Shown piece after piece: positions 1-13,313 of a DNA stretch of 64,000 nt. The stretch's first letter is position 1, and each line of letters starts with the position of its first letter. Below the pieces are notes generated by a model. That model was not told where the DNA came from. It ran no database searches and was given only the letters and a program-made list of their open reading frames with translations. Source of the DNA: Annona cherimola. Its lineage: Eukaryota > Streptophyta > Magnoliopsida > Magnoliales > Annonaceae. The translations under genes and the position numbers were made by a program. The stretch lies in assembly GCA_030490835.1 (NCBI GenBank), contig CM059974.1:3913501-3977500 (forward strand), in the 5' to 3' direction.

Positions 1-3000
1 GGAAGGTGGAAGGAAAGGAGTTCTGATTTTGATTATGTCATCTCCGTAAGAGACTGTCAAGTCATTTCATTTAGCATTGCAACTCCTTATATGTGATGGA
101 AAAGAACATATTATTCTTTTCTTCATCACCTTGTTTTCATTCTTGTTTTGGATTCAACAGATTTATAGTTTTTTTTTTCCAAACTATAAATTAGGTACTT
201 TATTCAAGTATTTTCCAATAGAATTTTCCTGTAGGATATCTTTCAAAATTTTTTTTATTTTTAAAAAAAGCATTTAATTTTCTGTGAATTCATCTACCTG
301 ACTCTGAACTGCTTTTTTTTTTTTTTTTCTTCCTTTTTGTGAGCGGATGCTGTGTATATGGCTGGAATGGCATGTAATTAATAACTATGTAATATGTTTT
401 TGATGCCTTATGCTTATGCTTATGAAATTCAATTTGATTTTTTTCAGTGTAATCTGCTCAGGGACAATATTTTGGTTACTTCTGCTCAAAATCCCAGCAC
501 CCTCAAGGAGAAGAAAGGGGAAGGTGGAATCGAGTTTTCTGTGAACAATGATGAGACTTTATTTACACTGATTGCTAGATCGTATAATACGGAAAATCTA
601 GCGAAGAGCAATGAGGATTTCCATAATAGCACATCTCTTTCTTCCATGCTCTGGGTGTCACTATTTGAGACAATGCAGCAGATTGTTGTGGGGAATACAG
701 AAGAATGTTTACAAGTAGAAGCAACATTTATAATGAACTTGATCTTGTTGAGAAGTAATCCCTATACAGATAGAGTACAGTAAGTTCATTGTATTTATTT
801 TCACATTTATGAAAAATATGCATTTTCTCCGCTAATATGAAGCAATTCTTATTAACACAGGTTTGGGTCGATTCCACTGTTTGAGGGTTTGCCAGTGCTC
901 CTGCAGAAGGAAGCTGGTTCGCGTGTGCAGAAGCTAGCCGTGCATCTTCTTTTCCTGCTGTTGAATTGTAGGTATCATTCTTATTGTAAGCCTTTTTTTT
1001 TTTTTCCCCTTTTCTATGTCTGACACTGCTGATTGAGACTTGGAATGAAATGTCTTCTTTTATTTTTCCCTGCTCTGTCTTTGAGATAAACTGCAAATAC
1101 TGGAACTGGTGTTGGTTTTTCTTAATCAATATTTGAAAAAACCTACTGAGAAAGTATAAAGCATGGCCCATTCGTTATGCTTGGTTGCCTTAGTGTACTG
1201 TCTAGATGATAGGTTTTTCATTTATCTGTCGTACTTGAACGTGCAATTCAACTGATAGTTTTCCCTGTTGTTCATAATATTTTCACTAAAGAAAAGCCAG
1301 TATCTAGAGTTTTTGATATTGTAATAGTAGAGAATAAATCTGAATTCATGACGTTTTACTCACAACCATTTTCTGGTGATTTATTATTGGATTAGGTGAG
1401 AGAACTCTCACTTCTATAAGGCTTTCTGTAGCTTCCTTGCCCCCTTCTTAGAACATGAAGTTTTTACTAGCATCCGCCTCATGTTCGCTGCATTGAACTC
1501 CAGGCCCCAAGCTTTTTAGGATGTTCTGCACTGGTCAAAATCTTGAGTCTGTGGAGGAATTTGATGCTACAGAAAATCCCCCCGTCTTTTCTGCCAATAT
1601 TATGGATGGCTTGGCAGATTGCCTCTCTGGCAAAGTAAATAGTTCAGAGGTATGCTTTTCTATTCTCGATTGCCTCATGTGCTAATACTGGAAGTCCTTC
1701 TGGCTAGTCTCATTGGTTTATTTTACCTGTTTTCCGGCCACAAAAATTAATTATGGATGCTCATCACCTGTGACTTGCACTAATCATCGGCAATGTGATT
1801 TTATGTTTTCTTCTTCTTCCTTTTTTTTTTTTTTTGGGGAAAAAAAGAAGAGGCGGAGAAAATGCAACATGTTCATATGGTTGACTGTTACATGTGCTTT
1901 TCTGTTTGTCCGAAGGTCTTAAACGAAAATAAATTTTTCAGGAACTTGAACTGCGGAGACATGCTGTCATCGTGGTTGCTTTTATAGCCTCTTCTGGCAA
2001 ATCCGGCTTTGAAGTTGTGCTAAATTCTGGCTCATCAAAGGGCATCTGTATTCTGGAGCTGATCGTGCAGATGTTGGCCTCAGAAATGGATGCTGAGGCT
2101 GCAGAGCCTGCTGAATTGCATGATATATGTGAAGGAAGGTAACAACAGCAGTTAAATTTTTTAACAGCTGCTTCAATTAGATGAAATTTTATCTGGGGAA
2201 AGGAAAAAGTCTCCCAAGAGGAATATCTGTTTCTCTTTTTATCATATGCATAAGTAAAATTAGGATGGCTTAAGAAAGTGGCATATCTAAAGTTCAAGGA
2301 AATCAATCCTCATGTTAGATGAGGAAATCTAGGATAAAATGAATTGAGGTTGCCTCTCTTTCTCTCTCTCTCTCTCTCTCTCTACTTTTTTTCCGTCAAT
2401 AGGTGAAATCACAAAATCAGCTTTAATAATCCTCAAATTTTTCTTAATATAAATGCAGCCCCCTTAAAACCTTACTGTTATTTTCATTGAATGAACAATA
2501 AATTAGAGATCTCTTATCTGCTACATTGTCAAACATCCTACATCAGTGGTTGGATTTGAGGATCATTTAGTTTGCAGCAATCTGCAGGCTCAATCCCAGT
2601 TCGTAAATATCATTAGTATGAGCATTATTTCTTGAACCAGGATTTCAGTTCTGCTTACCTATCCTTGTACATGATATTTAGGTCATGTTTGGTAAAACTA
2701 AAAACTTTTCACACCAAAAATTCATTTTCCATAACTATTTTATTTTAAATTATTATTTCACATCTTTCTATACAACTACCTTACTTTTCAATCATTTCTA
2801 TATAACTACTTATACGATTCACTTATCTACTTTAATTTTATTCTTTTTATTCTTCATCATTCTCTTATCATATCACATCATTTTCTCCCATTGTAAAAAT
2901 TTCTACACCAAAAACTTTTCATCTAAAAGTTTTTATCATTTTCCAAACACACCCTTAGTAAAATATTTTATCCTCACATTGAAGTGATGCAATTCAAAAT

Positions 3001-3321
3001 GCAGGCCTTGTAGGCATTCATCGTTGAACAATTCTGGCATGCAGGGCTTTGCTGATGAGGGAGGCCTTGATTCTTCTTAATAGACTGGCATCAAATCACG
3101 CCTACTCTGCAGCTGTCTTGGGCTTGTTGACACGCAATAGAGCAATAGCGAGCTTAACCTTTGATGTTACAGATAGAATATCTAAAAGAGGCATGGGATG
3201 CAGGCATTCAGAAGCCATCAACAGATCACACATGGAGGCTGAGGTTGCTGGCTTATCAAGGTTGTTCAGGACAAGGTTTTCCTCATTCCTAACAGGAAGC
3301 AGTAGAGGAGGCTCCCGTTGA
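1..3321 (+). CDS. SUV2: SUV2/ATRIP-like DNA-damage checkpoint protein, 3' part
   Basis: Partial gene entering from the left edge. Exons read 1-45 (tentative), 448-779, 861-967, 1504-1649, 1942-2138 and 3045-3321 with TGA stop. All junctions are GT-AG, phases join without a break, and about 367 residues are visible. Recognisable blocks are LWVSLFETMQQI, VQKLAVHLLFLLLNCPKLF, ELELRRHAVIVVAFIASSGK and LLMREALILLNRLASN. These match my recollection of the C-terminal helical-repeat part of plant SENSITIVE TO UV 2, the ATRIP counterpart that partners the ATR kinase in the replication-stress response in the nucleus. The first segment (1-45) is inferred from an in-frame stretch ending in GTAAG. Its phase fits the next exon, but nothing else supports it. 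The last intron (2139-3044) holds a MITE. The family name is by recognition only; another alpha-helical repeat protein is possible but less likely. Confidence 0.82.
2356..2382. repeat. (TC)n microsatellite
   Basis: Pure CT/TC dinucleotide run inside the last intron of the SUV2-like gene. Confidence 0.9.
2681..2954. mobile_element. Tourist-like (PIF/Harbinger) MITE
   Basis: A 274-bp AT-rich element in the last intron of the SUV2-like gene. It starts GGTCATGTTTGG and ends CCAAACACACCC, imperfect inverted ends. TTA flanks both sides (2678-2680 and 2955-2957), the 3-bp TWA-type target duplication usual for PIF/Harbinger MITEs. No coding capacity. The internal sequence resembles the elements at 21904, 27354, 40111 and 41159, so it belongs to a local family. 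Confidence 0.8.
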
Positions 3322-4153
3322 AAAGCTGTTAATTGCTCTGACATTTCAGAAAGAGGAGGAAACCAATGGTCTTGAGATAGTTGGGTAGCATTTACACAGT
3401 CTGCATTCCAATCTTTGTAATATCTGCACGAGTACAGCGATCCTCTTTTTGTTTTATGTTTTTGTATTTACGGTGGCAACGATGGTTGCAAGCAATTGTA
3501 AATGTAAGACTGATTTGTGTACAAATATATCAATGTGGCCCAATGCAAAGGAGATGCCAATTTCGAAATTATCACGTTCCTCTGAAACAAGCCTAGGAAA
3601 TATACATAGTGATTGCTAACAAATGGTTACTTGTTATGGCTTGATGAAAGGGAGTAGAGGCTTTTTCTTCTTTTTGATTAGTATATTTTACAAACATCTC
3701 AAACTTGTGTCTACTAATCTGGCTCTCGAGACATTCCAACGAATTTCACTACAATAATCTACATGTATAGCTAACAAATCTACTGAAAATCCATCTATGG
3801 ACGCTCCTACTATTTGAGGAGACTTCACGCCTCAACGCCAGAGTTTTTGCCGCTGCCACCACTCAATCACGAGCGTGCCCAACTGTGGGGCGAGTGCTCG
3901 TACCACGCGGGTAGCACCCGCGCAGCAATGCTTCTTCTTCTTAAATCTGATAGGGAGAGGATCACACAGACCACCATGTTCTAACATTTCCATTTTATTT
4001 CTACGTATTTTGCTCTAAATCAGATTGTAAAACTGACAAATGGTCAACCGTAAAAAACAAAGTCTTAAGTCCATGTATTGAGATCATCGAAGAGAAAGCA
4101 CGTCAGGTCTTTCTAGTGATATATTTTTCTCCTTGGTTTCCTGAGGTTTTCTC
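3322..4153. other. 3' flank of SUV2-like gene and spacer
   Basis: Probably contains the 3' UTR of the SUV2-like gene followed by unremarkable spacer. No convincing ORF or RNA gene was seen. The direct repeat that begins the next element's target duplication starts at 4146. Confidence 0.4.
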
Positions 4154-5871
4154 CAATGTTGTTAGAACTGAACCGGTAAAGGAGCTGGTCTGGTTCGAAC
4201 CGGTTCGACCGGTTAAGCAAACCGGTGACGTCAGCATGACATATTTATAATGTCGTAAATATTAAATTATTTTTAAATTTTCAATAAATACATTGATAAA
4301 ATTATATTTTCATAAATCCTAAATATATATGTTAGATTTTAAAAACAACAATATAAGTATAAAACATGCAAGAGGGACAGGAGCAGGCTGCAGTAGGGAT
4401 GAGGGTAGGCCGCAGCAATCACACATACATATATATTATTTGTGCTTTCTAATAATTCTAAAAATCTTCATATAATTTCATATTAAATTCACACTTTTTG
4501 AGTATAAAAATGTTAATTAAATACAGATTTTATGTGAAATATAATGAAAATTATATTTTTCATAAAATCTTTAATTTTGCTATAAAACGGGTCATTTTGC
4601 AACTTTTTTTTGAAAATATAAAATTATGAATCAATAGGCTAGAAAATTTTAATGTTGAAATGTTTATTAGCTTATTAATATAATTTGGGCAAATTTATAA
4701 AATTATTTAATTGAAAAAATCATACATATATGACTACAATTATATTTTAAAATACGGGGAACAAAGGATATTATTGTATTTAGATAAATTAAATAAAAGA
4801 ATAAAGTGAATTAAACTAAGATGATATATGATATTATTGAAATTATTTATCAAATAATTAATATTTAAATTCGGATTTAAATGCACCGCAAGAACACCGA
4901 ACGACCGCGCACCACCAGAGCACCATTTCTGGTACTCCACCCCCAAATCCAGTTGCCGGCCATCTGCAATCAAAATCGAAACCCAAATCCAAATGACCGA
5001 ACCCATTTCCAGCAAATATAACATTTCAAAACGTCATCTGACGATCATCACTTTTAGAAAAAGGTCGGGGTGCAAAAGGTCAAACCATGAAGAGAGCCTC
5101 TAATAGCGTCATAAACTCCCGCCTGAGTCCGCCATCTCTGTTTCCATCTCCCATCTCTATCTCCATCCCAATCCGTTTCATGCTCCATCGTCATCGATCA
5201 TACGAGGTACTGGCTCTCAAACGTAAGAAATTGTATTCTATGGAATCTCCTCTTATTATGCCTCTGCCCCTGGTATGAAACCAAAAAAATAGATGCGGGA
5301 CACTCAAGGCTTCAGTATCCACACACCAAACTCTCAGATAGAATGCATCAGAGCAAGCCGTAATGGTTTAAGTTGACCAAGCGGATGAGGATCCATTCAT
5401 TTTAGGACCCATTTGCCTTTGTTTGATATAACAAAAGTAAAGAACTTGTGGATCTTTTTGATTCTGAAGATCGAGTGACTGATCGACGATGAGAGCTGCA
5501 GCAGCTTCTCCCGGCGCCGCTCGGATCAGATTAAGGTCGGCAATCGCCGATTCTGCTTTTCTCGGCGCCTTGCAGCACGGCTCCGATCGGCGGTCGCCCG
5601 TCAGCCTTTGCGCTCAGGTCCGGAGTTTTGCCCCTGTCATCAAACGGCAGATGTCTACGTTGGTGCGGAAGACAACGGGATTGCCGAACCCCTTTTTTTT
5701 ATTCACGGAACTGCCGAACCGGTTGCATACGGTCGAACCGCGATGTCCGGTTCGACGGTTCTTATGGTTTAATATAATTAAACCAGACCGCATATAAACG
5801 AACCGGACACAGGACCGGTTCCCGGTTGAACCGGTCGGACCGGCCGGTCCGGTCCGGTTCTGACAACACTG
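4154..5871. mobile_element. Non-autonomous hAT-type transposon (1.7 kb)
   Basis: Left end CAATGTTGTTAGAAC and right end GTTCTGACAACACTG form a 15-bp imperfect terminal inverted repeat. They are flanked by 8-bp near-identical direct repeats (GTTTTCTC at 4146-4153, GTTTTCCC at 5872-5879). An 8-bp target duplication with ends of the CARTG type is the hAT signature. Subterminal zones are rich in the motif GGTTCGAACCGG and its variants. No transposase is visible. The interior is a patchwork: AT-rich DNA to about 4870, then a less AT-rich part (4870-5640) with an ORF at 5489-5797. Confidence 0.85.
5489..5797 (+). pseudogene. Presequence-like ORF carried inside the hAT element
   Basis: A 102-codon ORF with a GC-rich first part. 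The first 60 or so residues are rich in Arg, Ala and Ser and almost lack acidic residues (MRAAAASPGAARIRLRSAI and following, ending near KRQMSTLVRK), like a mitochondrial targeting presequence. After about 5670 the frame runs into the element's own subterminal repeat, so the ORF is chimeric. I infer a captured first exon of an unidentified nuclear gene. I could not name the source, and chance is not excluded. Confidence 0.4.
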
Positions 5872-5879
5872 GTTTTCCC

Positions 5880-7099
5880 TGATTCATCAAAAATTCTGTT
5901 AATGAATTAAAATATTTTTACGCAGCCAAATATTCAAATGGTTTTTTCAGATGTGCCAACCATGGGATATTTCCTCCCCACTTGCTACTAACATATGTTG
6001 TGTAAGCTAAGTGGATCACATACTATCTCAAATATCTATTATAATAGTCCTTAAAACATTCTTACAAATTAAAGGAGATAATCTACTCCTATCTAAGAAT
6101 TTGGAGACAGCTCCACCTAAGAATCAAGAAGACAACTTCCAAATAATAAATGGGGAAAAAATCCCCGGATACCATTTGAACCCATGATCAGCTGCTGACT
6201 GGCTGTGTGGGTTATCACCAGGGTGGCACCTCTGGTGATAGCCGAGTGGAATTTTGAATTGTTGTTTAGTAGGCAGATGCAGTTGCATCGCTAGAAAGAA
6301 TGGTGCGGTCATCATCATCATCAGTAGAAAGAACGGTGTAATTGTTGTTTAGTAGGCAGATGCAGATCATCAAAGAATGGTATCATCATCATCCTGGTTG
6401 TTGTTATTATTATGCTGTTGAAATATTGATCCATGTAAATGATGTCGTATGAGCCGGGGGGAAAATTGGAACAAGACAATGATAAAAAAAATTACAAAAA
6501 ATAGGAACAACATAAAATTGAATTTTTTTTTTTCCCAAGAGAAGCCACCTCTAATCCAAGTCTCCATACAGTGCAAGATAAGGCTTTACAGAGATTTGGA
6601 TTCTTTCCCATGATCAAGGAAATGAACTGCAAAATATGGGGGCTACAATTGTCCTATTATTCCATCAACCAGCAGAACCGTCCAATAGTTCAAAGAAAAA
6701 GGAAAAAAGGAAGCATGGTTGATGGTAGCGTTATGGGAAGGGGAATCAGGTGGGATGAGGTTTTCTGGATGTTGCTTAAGTGGAATCATGAAAGACTGAC
6801 ATTGCTTTAAAAAGAATCAGGCGGGCTGCGAGTTACTACCTTGCCTCACAGATGTTGCTTTATTGGAAGACTGAACTCCATTGAATCTGGAAACAGAGTA
6901 GCAACAGCCTTGGACCAATTGCTGGTGGCACCATACATGCTGTCAAAATTACCCTTTGGAACTTCCAATCTACTACTGGATGATTAGCCAGTCTCTCAAT
7001 ATTTACAAGTATGTTGAGGAAGTAGGTTTAGCCTGTTTGTTGGTAAAGCTTTCACGTGAAATGCTGGTTGGCTCTGGTTGAATAAGTTATTTAGAGAAT
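5880..7099. other. Spacer between hAT element and EMB976-like gene
   Basis: No gene recognised. A TAGGCAGATGCAG motif recurs near 6269 and 6352, next to ATC trinucleotide runs near 6310 and 6385. The GGGTTCAAATGG-like stretch near 6175 (minus strand) recalls a pol III B box, but no convincing A box was found. Confidence 0.4.
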
Positions 7100-7270
7100 C
7101 GTCAGTGAATCACACATAGTAGTAGACACCTGCTCATTCTCCTCCTTTGAACTTCTCGTCAGTGAATCACACTTAGTAGTAGACACCTGCTGATTCTCCT
7201 CCTTTGAACTTCTCATCAGTGAATCACACATAGTAGTCGACACCTGCTCATTCCCCTCCTTCGAACTTCT
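7100..7270. repeat. 57-bp tandem repeat, three copies
   Basis: Three consecutive copies start at 7100, 7157 and 7214, each opening with C(G/A)TCAGTGAATCACAC. They differ by only a few substitutions. They lie downstream of the EMB976-like stop codon at 7553 (minus strand), so they are either in its 3' UTR or just beyond it. Confidence 0.9.
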
Positions 7271-7552
7271 GCAATCTTGCCTGGTTGCTTCTGAGCTTCC
7301 TCTTAACTATGCTATTATTATCAACAATTTAATGAGCATCAGAATTGGTTGAATAAGAAGTGCAGGCTGAAGTTTTGATTCCGGATACAGATGTTCCCAT
7401 TGTCATTCCAGTTCTTACTTTTGCTGGGATATAATGGTGGCACATGCCTTTCCCCAGTCACAGGAATTGCTCTCAGGACCCATTTACTGCCACTTTCTGA
7501 GAATCGATGTCAGCATCCTCACACTAAATCAAGAGTCTGATGGGGGAAGATA

Positions 7553-10500
7553 TCAACCAGCTCTTTTTAATCTTGATCCAACCATTAGATTTTTCAAAAA
7601 TCTGATTCCATCTCTGTTCATGGAATCCAGAACATTCCCTGCCTCTAATTCCTTGCCTGCGTGCTCATAAAGATGAACAGCTGCACTGAGAACAAATCCA
7701 TCAGGTTTTACAGACCCGATCATCTGCTCAAAGAAAGATATCCCTTTTTCGACATGTCCATAGTACATGTACCCCCTTAGCATTGCACGACAGCATTGTA
7801 GATCAGGAAGCAGACCAGCTTTGATGATTTTTCCATAGACTCTCTCAGCAATTTCCATCAATCCCATATTTGTCAGAATTGAGAGGAGGTCACCGAAGTG
7901 GGCACACAAAGGACAAATTCCTTCCTTAAGCATAGTATCAAGGATTTCCTCAGCTTCAATATAATTTTGGCTCTTGGAATATGCACGAATGAGTGCAAGA
8001 TAAGTGAAGGAATCTGGAGCATGTCCTTCATTCAGCATGGCCTGAAAAATATTCTCTGCTTCAAGATGACGTCCTATGTTGGCATAGACATTGATCATGG
8101 TATTGTAGCTGATCTGCATTTCACATGCATGCCAAAGAAAGAACCCCTTAATGCTACTACACCATTAAGCACTCCAAATTCATGGCAATAGCAATGAATT
8201 TAAAAATATTGTTCTTCATTTGAAATAAATCAGGCTGGATTAATTCACTAGCATTTTCATGCTACAAGGTAGCCACAAGCAGTTGAAAACATGAACAAGA
8301 CATCCACAGAAAGAACATCATTAGAAAGGATCAAATTAATGATTGCATCCTTACTTCCTAAGTTATCTTAGGTACCACACTCCATTTTGAGATACAATAA
8401 CATGAAGCATCGGATCAGTAATGTGTCAAAAGAATGAGGTAAAATCTTTAGCTTTCTCTTCATAGCCTTGCCTTTTGTGTCTAATAAGTTTTTCTTAACC
8501 GAAAATCACCACAAGATATTTCATCTTTTAGAATCAGCTGTGGATACCATATGCAGGTGAATTTTTGAATTTGACATCAACTGAGAAGTTGATTGTAACA
8601 ATCCACAGAGAAACACATGAAAGAAGCAAAACAAGCAAGAGGAAGAATCCTCAATGCGATCTTTGCTTGAGGGTCGGAGAAAGAGGTTTTTCCCAACCCT
8701 CTTAGTTTTTCACAAATCCATCAAACCCAATCAACCACACCCTTTCCACAGTCAAATATCTCTCTTGCATCATCCTACATTTCAACGAAAATCCCTACCT
8801 ATTTTGAATTGTCCACCCCTTCTCTGACATCATTTTTTCCTTCCATTTCCTCAAACCCTCCCCCTTAACTCTCTATCCAAACACATCCTCAGTAAATAAA
8901 TAAAACTCAATATCAAAAGGCACTGCTCAACTCATCAATCAATTGTTTGCTAGTGAAACCTCCTGTTGCCATTAGCTTACTGGTTATGCTTGGAGTAACA
9001 AATTCTGCTATCATGTTATTTATTCAAAATGTCTTTTGCATAAATGTCTAGAAATGTGATACCTTTCCAGGCTTAATTCCTTCTTCCTGCAACTTCCTGA
9101 ACAAGTGGGAAGCATCTTCACTCCTGCCTGAGAATTTATAAGATATTTAAATCAGCATTACCATATCTAGAAAAGAACTACTCATGATTCCTGGGAAAAA
9201 AGTGCATGGCAACAAAATTTGCAGTCTAAAATTTCTTTACAGAATGTCCATGATGTATACTAACAACTCTTGCTACCAGGGATGGTACATCCATAGTTTC
9301 ATGGAAGTTGAGGAGTATGACCATGCAGAAGAAGATCACTTACCAGCTTTACCATAATAAAAAATCATATTAGTATAAGCTTTCTCATCAATGACACCAG
9401 AGCTGCATGCCATGTCAAACATGTTGATGGCCTTGTCCAGTTTTCCACTTCTGCCGTATACACTGCTTTCAAGAACCATGGAAGAATGTCACAATCTTGA
9501 AGGGTGAATCAAAAAGTTCTTCAGGCATGAGACTAAGTTACATTCTTTTCTTGTCTTATATAATTCTTGTTTATATCTTCTTCTTCTTCTTCTTTTTTTT
9601 TTTAGTTGATAGACAATGTATGCAGTAATTCCAACCTGATCATAGCACTGTATGTCCGAATAGAGGCAGCAATGCCTAAAGAAATCATCCGATCATATAT
9701 GCTAGAGGCAATGTCCAATTTACCTGCAAGAATAATGTTGGTCCAGATGATGCTATACCCATAGTTTCTAAAATCTGCCCTCATGTCCTGTAAAAAGTTA
9801 TTAAAAGGAAGAAATAATAAACATTGTTTGACCTGCTTCTAGCATTGCCTTTATATAGGTGTTATATGCAACAGTATCAAGCTCCACACCATCTGCAAAA
9901 CATTTGAGAATACTATTTTCTGCTTCCTGGTACTTGCCTGAAATGGGTCCATCAGTTGTAAATATTTTAGCGAGAATGCCCAAACAAACAACATGACGTG
10001 ATAATAGAATCTAAAAGCTACAAATGTGAACTCTTGAACACACAAAAGGGGATCATGGCACGACACGAATGCCACAAATCTGTCATTATTTGGATTTGAC
10101 TGTAGTTGCAAGCTTCCCAATTCAAAACATTTAACGAAAAGCTATTCAATCACCATCTCTGTACAAAAAGAGCCCATGATCTTCTATTCCTGATACGGAA
10201 CTGAGAATGATGGATTTGCTAATAGAAAACAGGGCATGGTATCATCCTCTATTCATGACAGATATTCAGAAAAAATTGTTTTCTATTCATGTTTCATGTG
10301 ATCTATGCTATGATTGGACGAAATGCATTGGGAAGGAGGGGTGCCCCAATACCTAGGAATGAACGGGAAAATTCCATCCTCAAGAAATTGTCTAGACTGG
10401 TACGTGTAGACAACACTGGAATTTGTATGATGCTTCACAAAATTACATGCAGACGCATTAGAACTGCACTATTTTTCTCATTAACCCTGGCTAGCTAGCT

Positions 10501-13258
10501 TTGGAATGTGTCTGAATAGCCTAATTATCAAATATATTTCAGTAGTGCAGGATAAGGGATATTCAAGAGAAGCAGCACCGTTCATAGTGAAGCCTGAACT
10601 TACCATGATTTGTCAAAGCATTCACAAGAATACTGATAGTAATGGCATCATGACCATATCCCCTCTTGAGCATTTCTTCATAAAGGTGGTTTGCCTCATT
10701 AAATTTACCGCATTTTGCATACGCATCAGTCATGGATCGGTATACAAGCTTTCCCACTGAAGGGAAATCTAATGCAGCTCTGAATACTTCTTCAGCTTGG
10801 TTTAGTTGCTGCCTACTACCATAGAAACTAACAAGAGAAGCAACCGCTGCATCCTCAGGTTGGCAACCTAGATTGATTACATGGTCATATAGAGTTTTGG
10901 CTTCAGAAATATCTCCTGTCAAAATTAGGGGCAAAGAAAGAACAGTCAATAAAATCTATTTACAGCTAAAAGGAAAAAACATCAAGCCATTGTCTTCATC
11001 AATGAAACCTGAACTCCCCATGGAAGTTTTCTGAAATATAACTCTTAGAGGAACTTTAAGGTCTTGATACATCAGAATGTGTAATCCCCACACTTCTACT
11101 AGTTTGAACTTTGGACAGATGAGGCAAAGCATAGGCAATCTAGAAATGGGGCCTGTTTCACCACATCCTCCCCCGTGGCCAAGTAAACGGTCTAGACTAA
11201 AAAGGAAAAGCAGTATGGTTATTGATCAATTGGGCTATTTTTTACATTTTGATGCAGTGGAGTCCAATAGTTCCTCATGATTTCAATCAGTGTAATTAAA
11301 ACCAGATCGGGGGTTGAACCTGTTGCCCAACCAATGCCCAGTTTTTCTGGTTTAACTGGATGATTCTTCCAGTTATATGGGTTCAACCAGTCAACTAGAG
11401 TATGGTTGGTCCCCAGTCACAGCCAGTCCAGTCTAGTTTTAATAATATTGGTTTCAATGCTGTCCTTAAATGCACAGGATACATAAACAAAAACCCCATT
11501 AAAGGTTCCCTTGCCTTCTCTGATTAACTTGCTTATAAGTCGACTGACTACTGATATGCCATCTGCATTCTCCAGCAGCAAATTCAATATATTGCTAGCA
11601 TTTGGAAGATCATCATTCAACAAATACAAATTAAGCATCCGACCAAGAGCCACAGCATCTGGCTGCTCCATTGTCTTGAATATTTCCTCTGCTTGCTCAA
11701 ATTTTCCGCATTTTCCATAAATGGTCATCAATGATGTCCGTATGAACTTGTCTCCAGCCAGTCCAATACTTTCCATCTCTGCTACCAATGCTTCCGCATC
11801 ACATATCATGCCTTCTTTGCAGTATACTTTCATGACAGTCCTGTAAAGCTCCTCATCAAACTGTATATCATCTTCTCTCATCCTAGCAATGAATGCCTTG
11901 GCCTTTTCAAATAAGCCAGTTCTCATGTACAAATTGACCATGTCATTGCAGGAAGCTGCATCAGGGGTGCGAATTTCAGATAGAGCCTGAAATGCAATTT
12001 CAGCATATCCGACATCTTCTTTGAGCGCATAACATCTAAGTAAGGCAGAATGCGCAAAGCTAGAGAATTCAATATTTCTGGACTTCATAATCTCCAGCAC
12101 ATTTAAAGCTTTTTCATGAAACCCAGCATTCAGATGAACTTGCGCCATTGTTACATAAGTTTTCTCCTCGCTGAGGAGACCCAATTGCTCGATCTCTTCA
12201 AACGTCCTCACAGCATCCTCGTATAAACCAAGTTTACCATAAATTCTAACAAGTATACTGTAGATCACTTCATCAGCTGGAATCTTTTTCTTCTCCATGT
12301 CTAAGAAGAGTGAGAGAGCTTTGGAATAGTCTCCATGCTTGTAATACAGATTGAGAAGTGAGGCACACACATAATTACTTGGAACTATTCTGTGTGATTT
12401 CATTTCTTCATAAAGTTTCAGTGCTTCATCCAGGTTATCATTTTTAGCAACCAAGCGGATCAGAACACTATATGTTAACTCACCAGGTACATGTCCAGAT
12501 TTTTTCATTTTATTAAAAATCTGAAAAGCCTCCTGTGCAAGACCTTCTTTGGCGTATGAAGTTATGGAAATGGTATAAGTGAAATGGTTGGGCTCCACCC
12601 CTGCATCAATCACCTCCTTCCACAACTGGATCACATTCTTATGTAGCCTTTTTTTCTGCAAAGATGAAATCATGAAATTGAACACAGAAACTGGCGGAAC
12701 AATCCCTCGTGCCTTCACAGCAGTGTAAAATGTAATCATCTCCTTATGGCGTCCCCATCTAGCATACGTGCACAACATAGTGCCGCAAGCAACTTCATCT
12801 GGTTCGCATCCTGATTGAAGCATCTCCAAGAAGAGCCGCTCAGCAAGTCTGATCTTTCCTACCTGGCCATATATCCGTAGCACAATTGTGTAGACCATTA
12901 CACAGGACCTGTAGCATAGCTGCCTTGTCCAAAGTGACAATCATGATGAGTTAAAAGGAAATCTCCTCCTGCTTCAATTAGTAGAAATGAATGTGCAATG
13001 AACACTGTCAAAATGACATGGTGTACCAAATACCAAACTCTAAGTTTCTCCATGCATGTTCACTGCTAACAGTTTTCAAACTGTGGTCAGAACAATATTT
13101 AAATTCGACAACCTGCCAACTTTTCTCAATTTCTTCTTCGTTTATCAAAAGTTACTAGTCTTTGATTTATTTATTAACGCCCACTCCCCATCAATTATTT
13201 ATCAGGTAAATACAAGAGATAAATTTAATCATCAAACGCTAGGTTTCAAACTAAAAAG

Positions 13259-13313
<55 letters not shown>

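Noticed and set aside
728..1171. 147-codon minus-strand ORF
   Set aside because: Lies across exons and introns of the SUV2-like gene on the opposite strand and shows only low-complexity composition.
7100..7270. CRISPR-like regular array
   Set aside because: The 57-bp units are contiguous tandem copies without spacers, in a plant nuclear genome.
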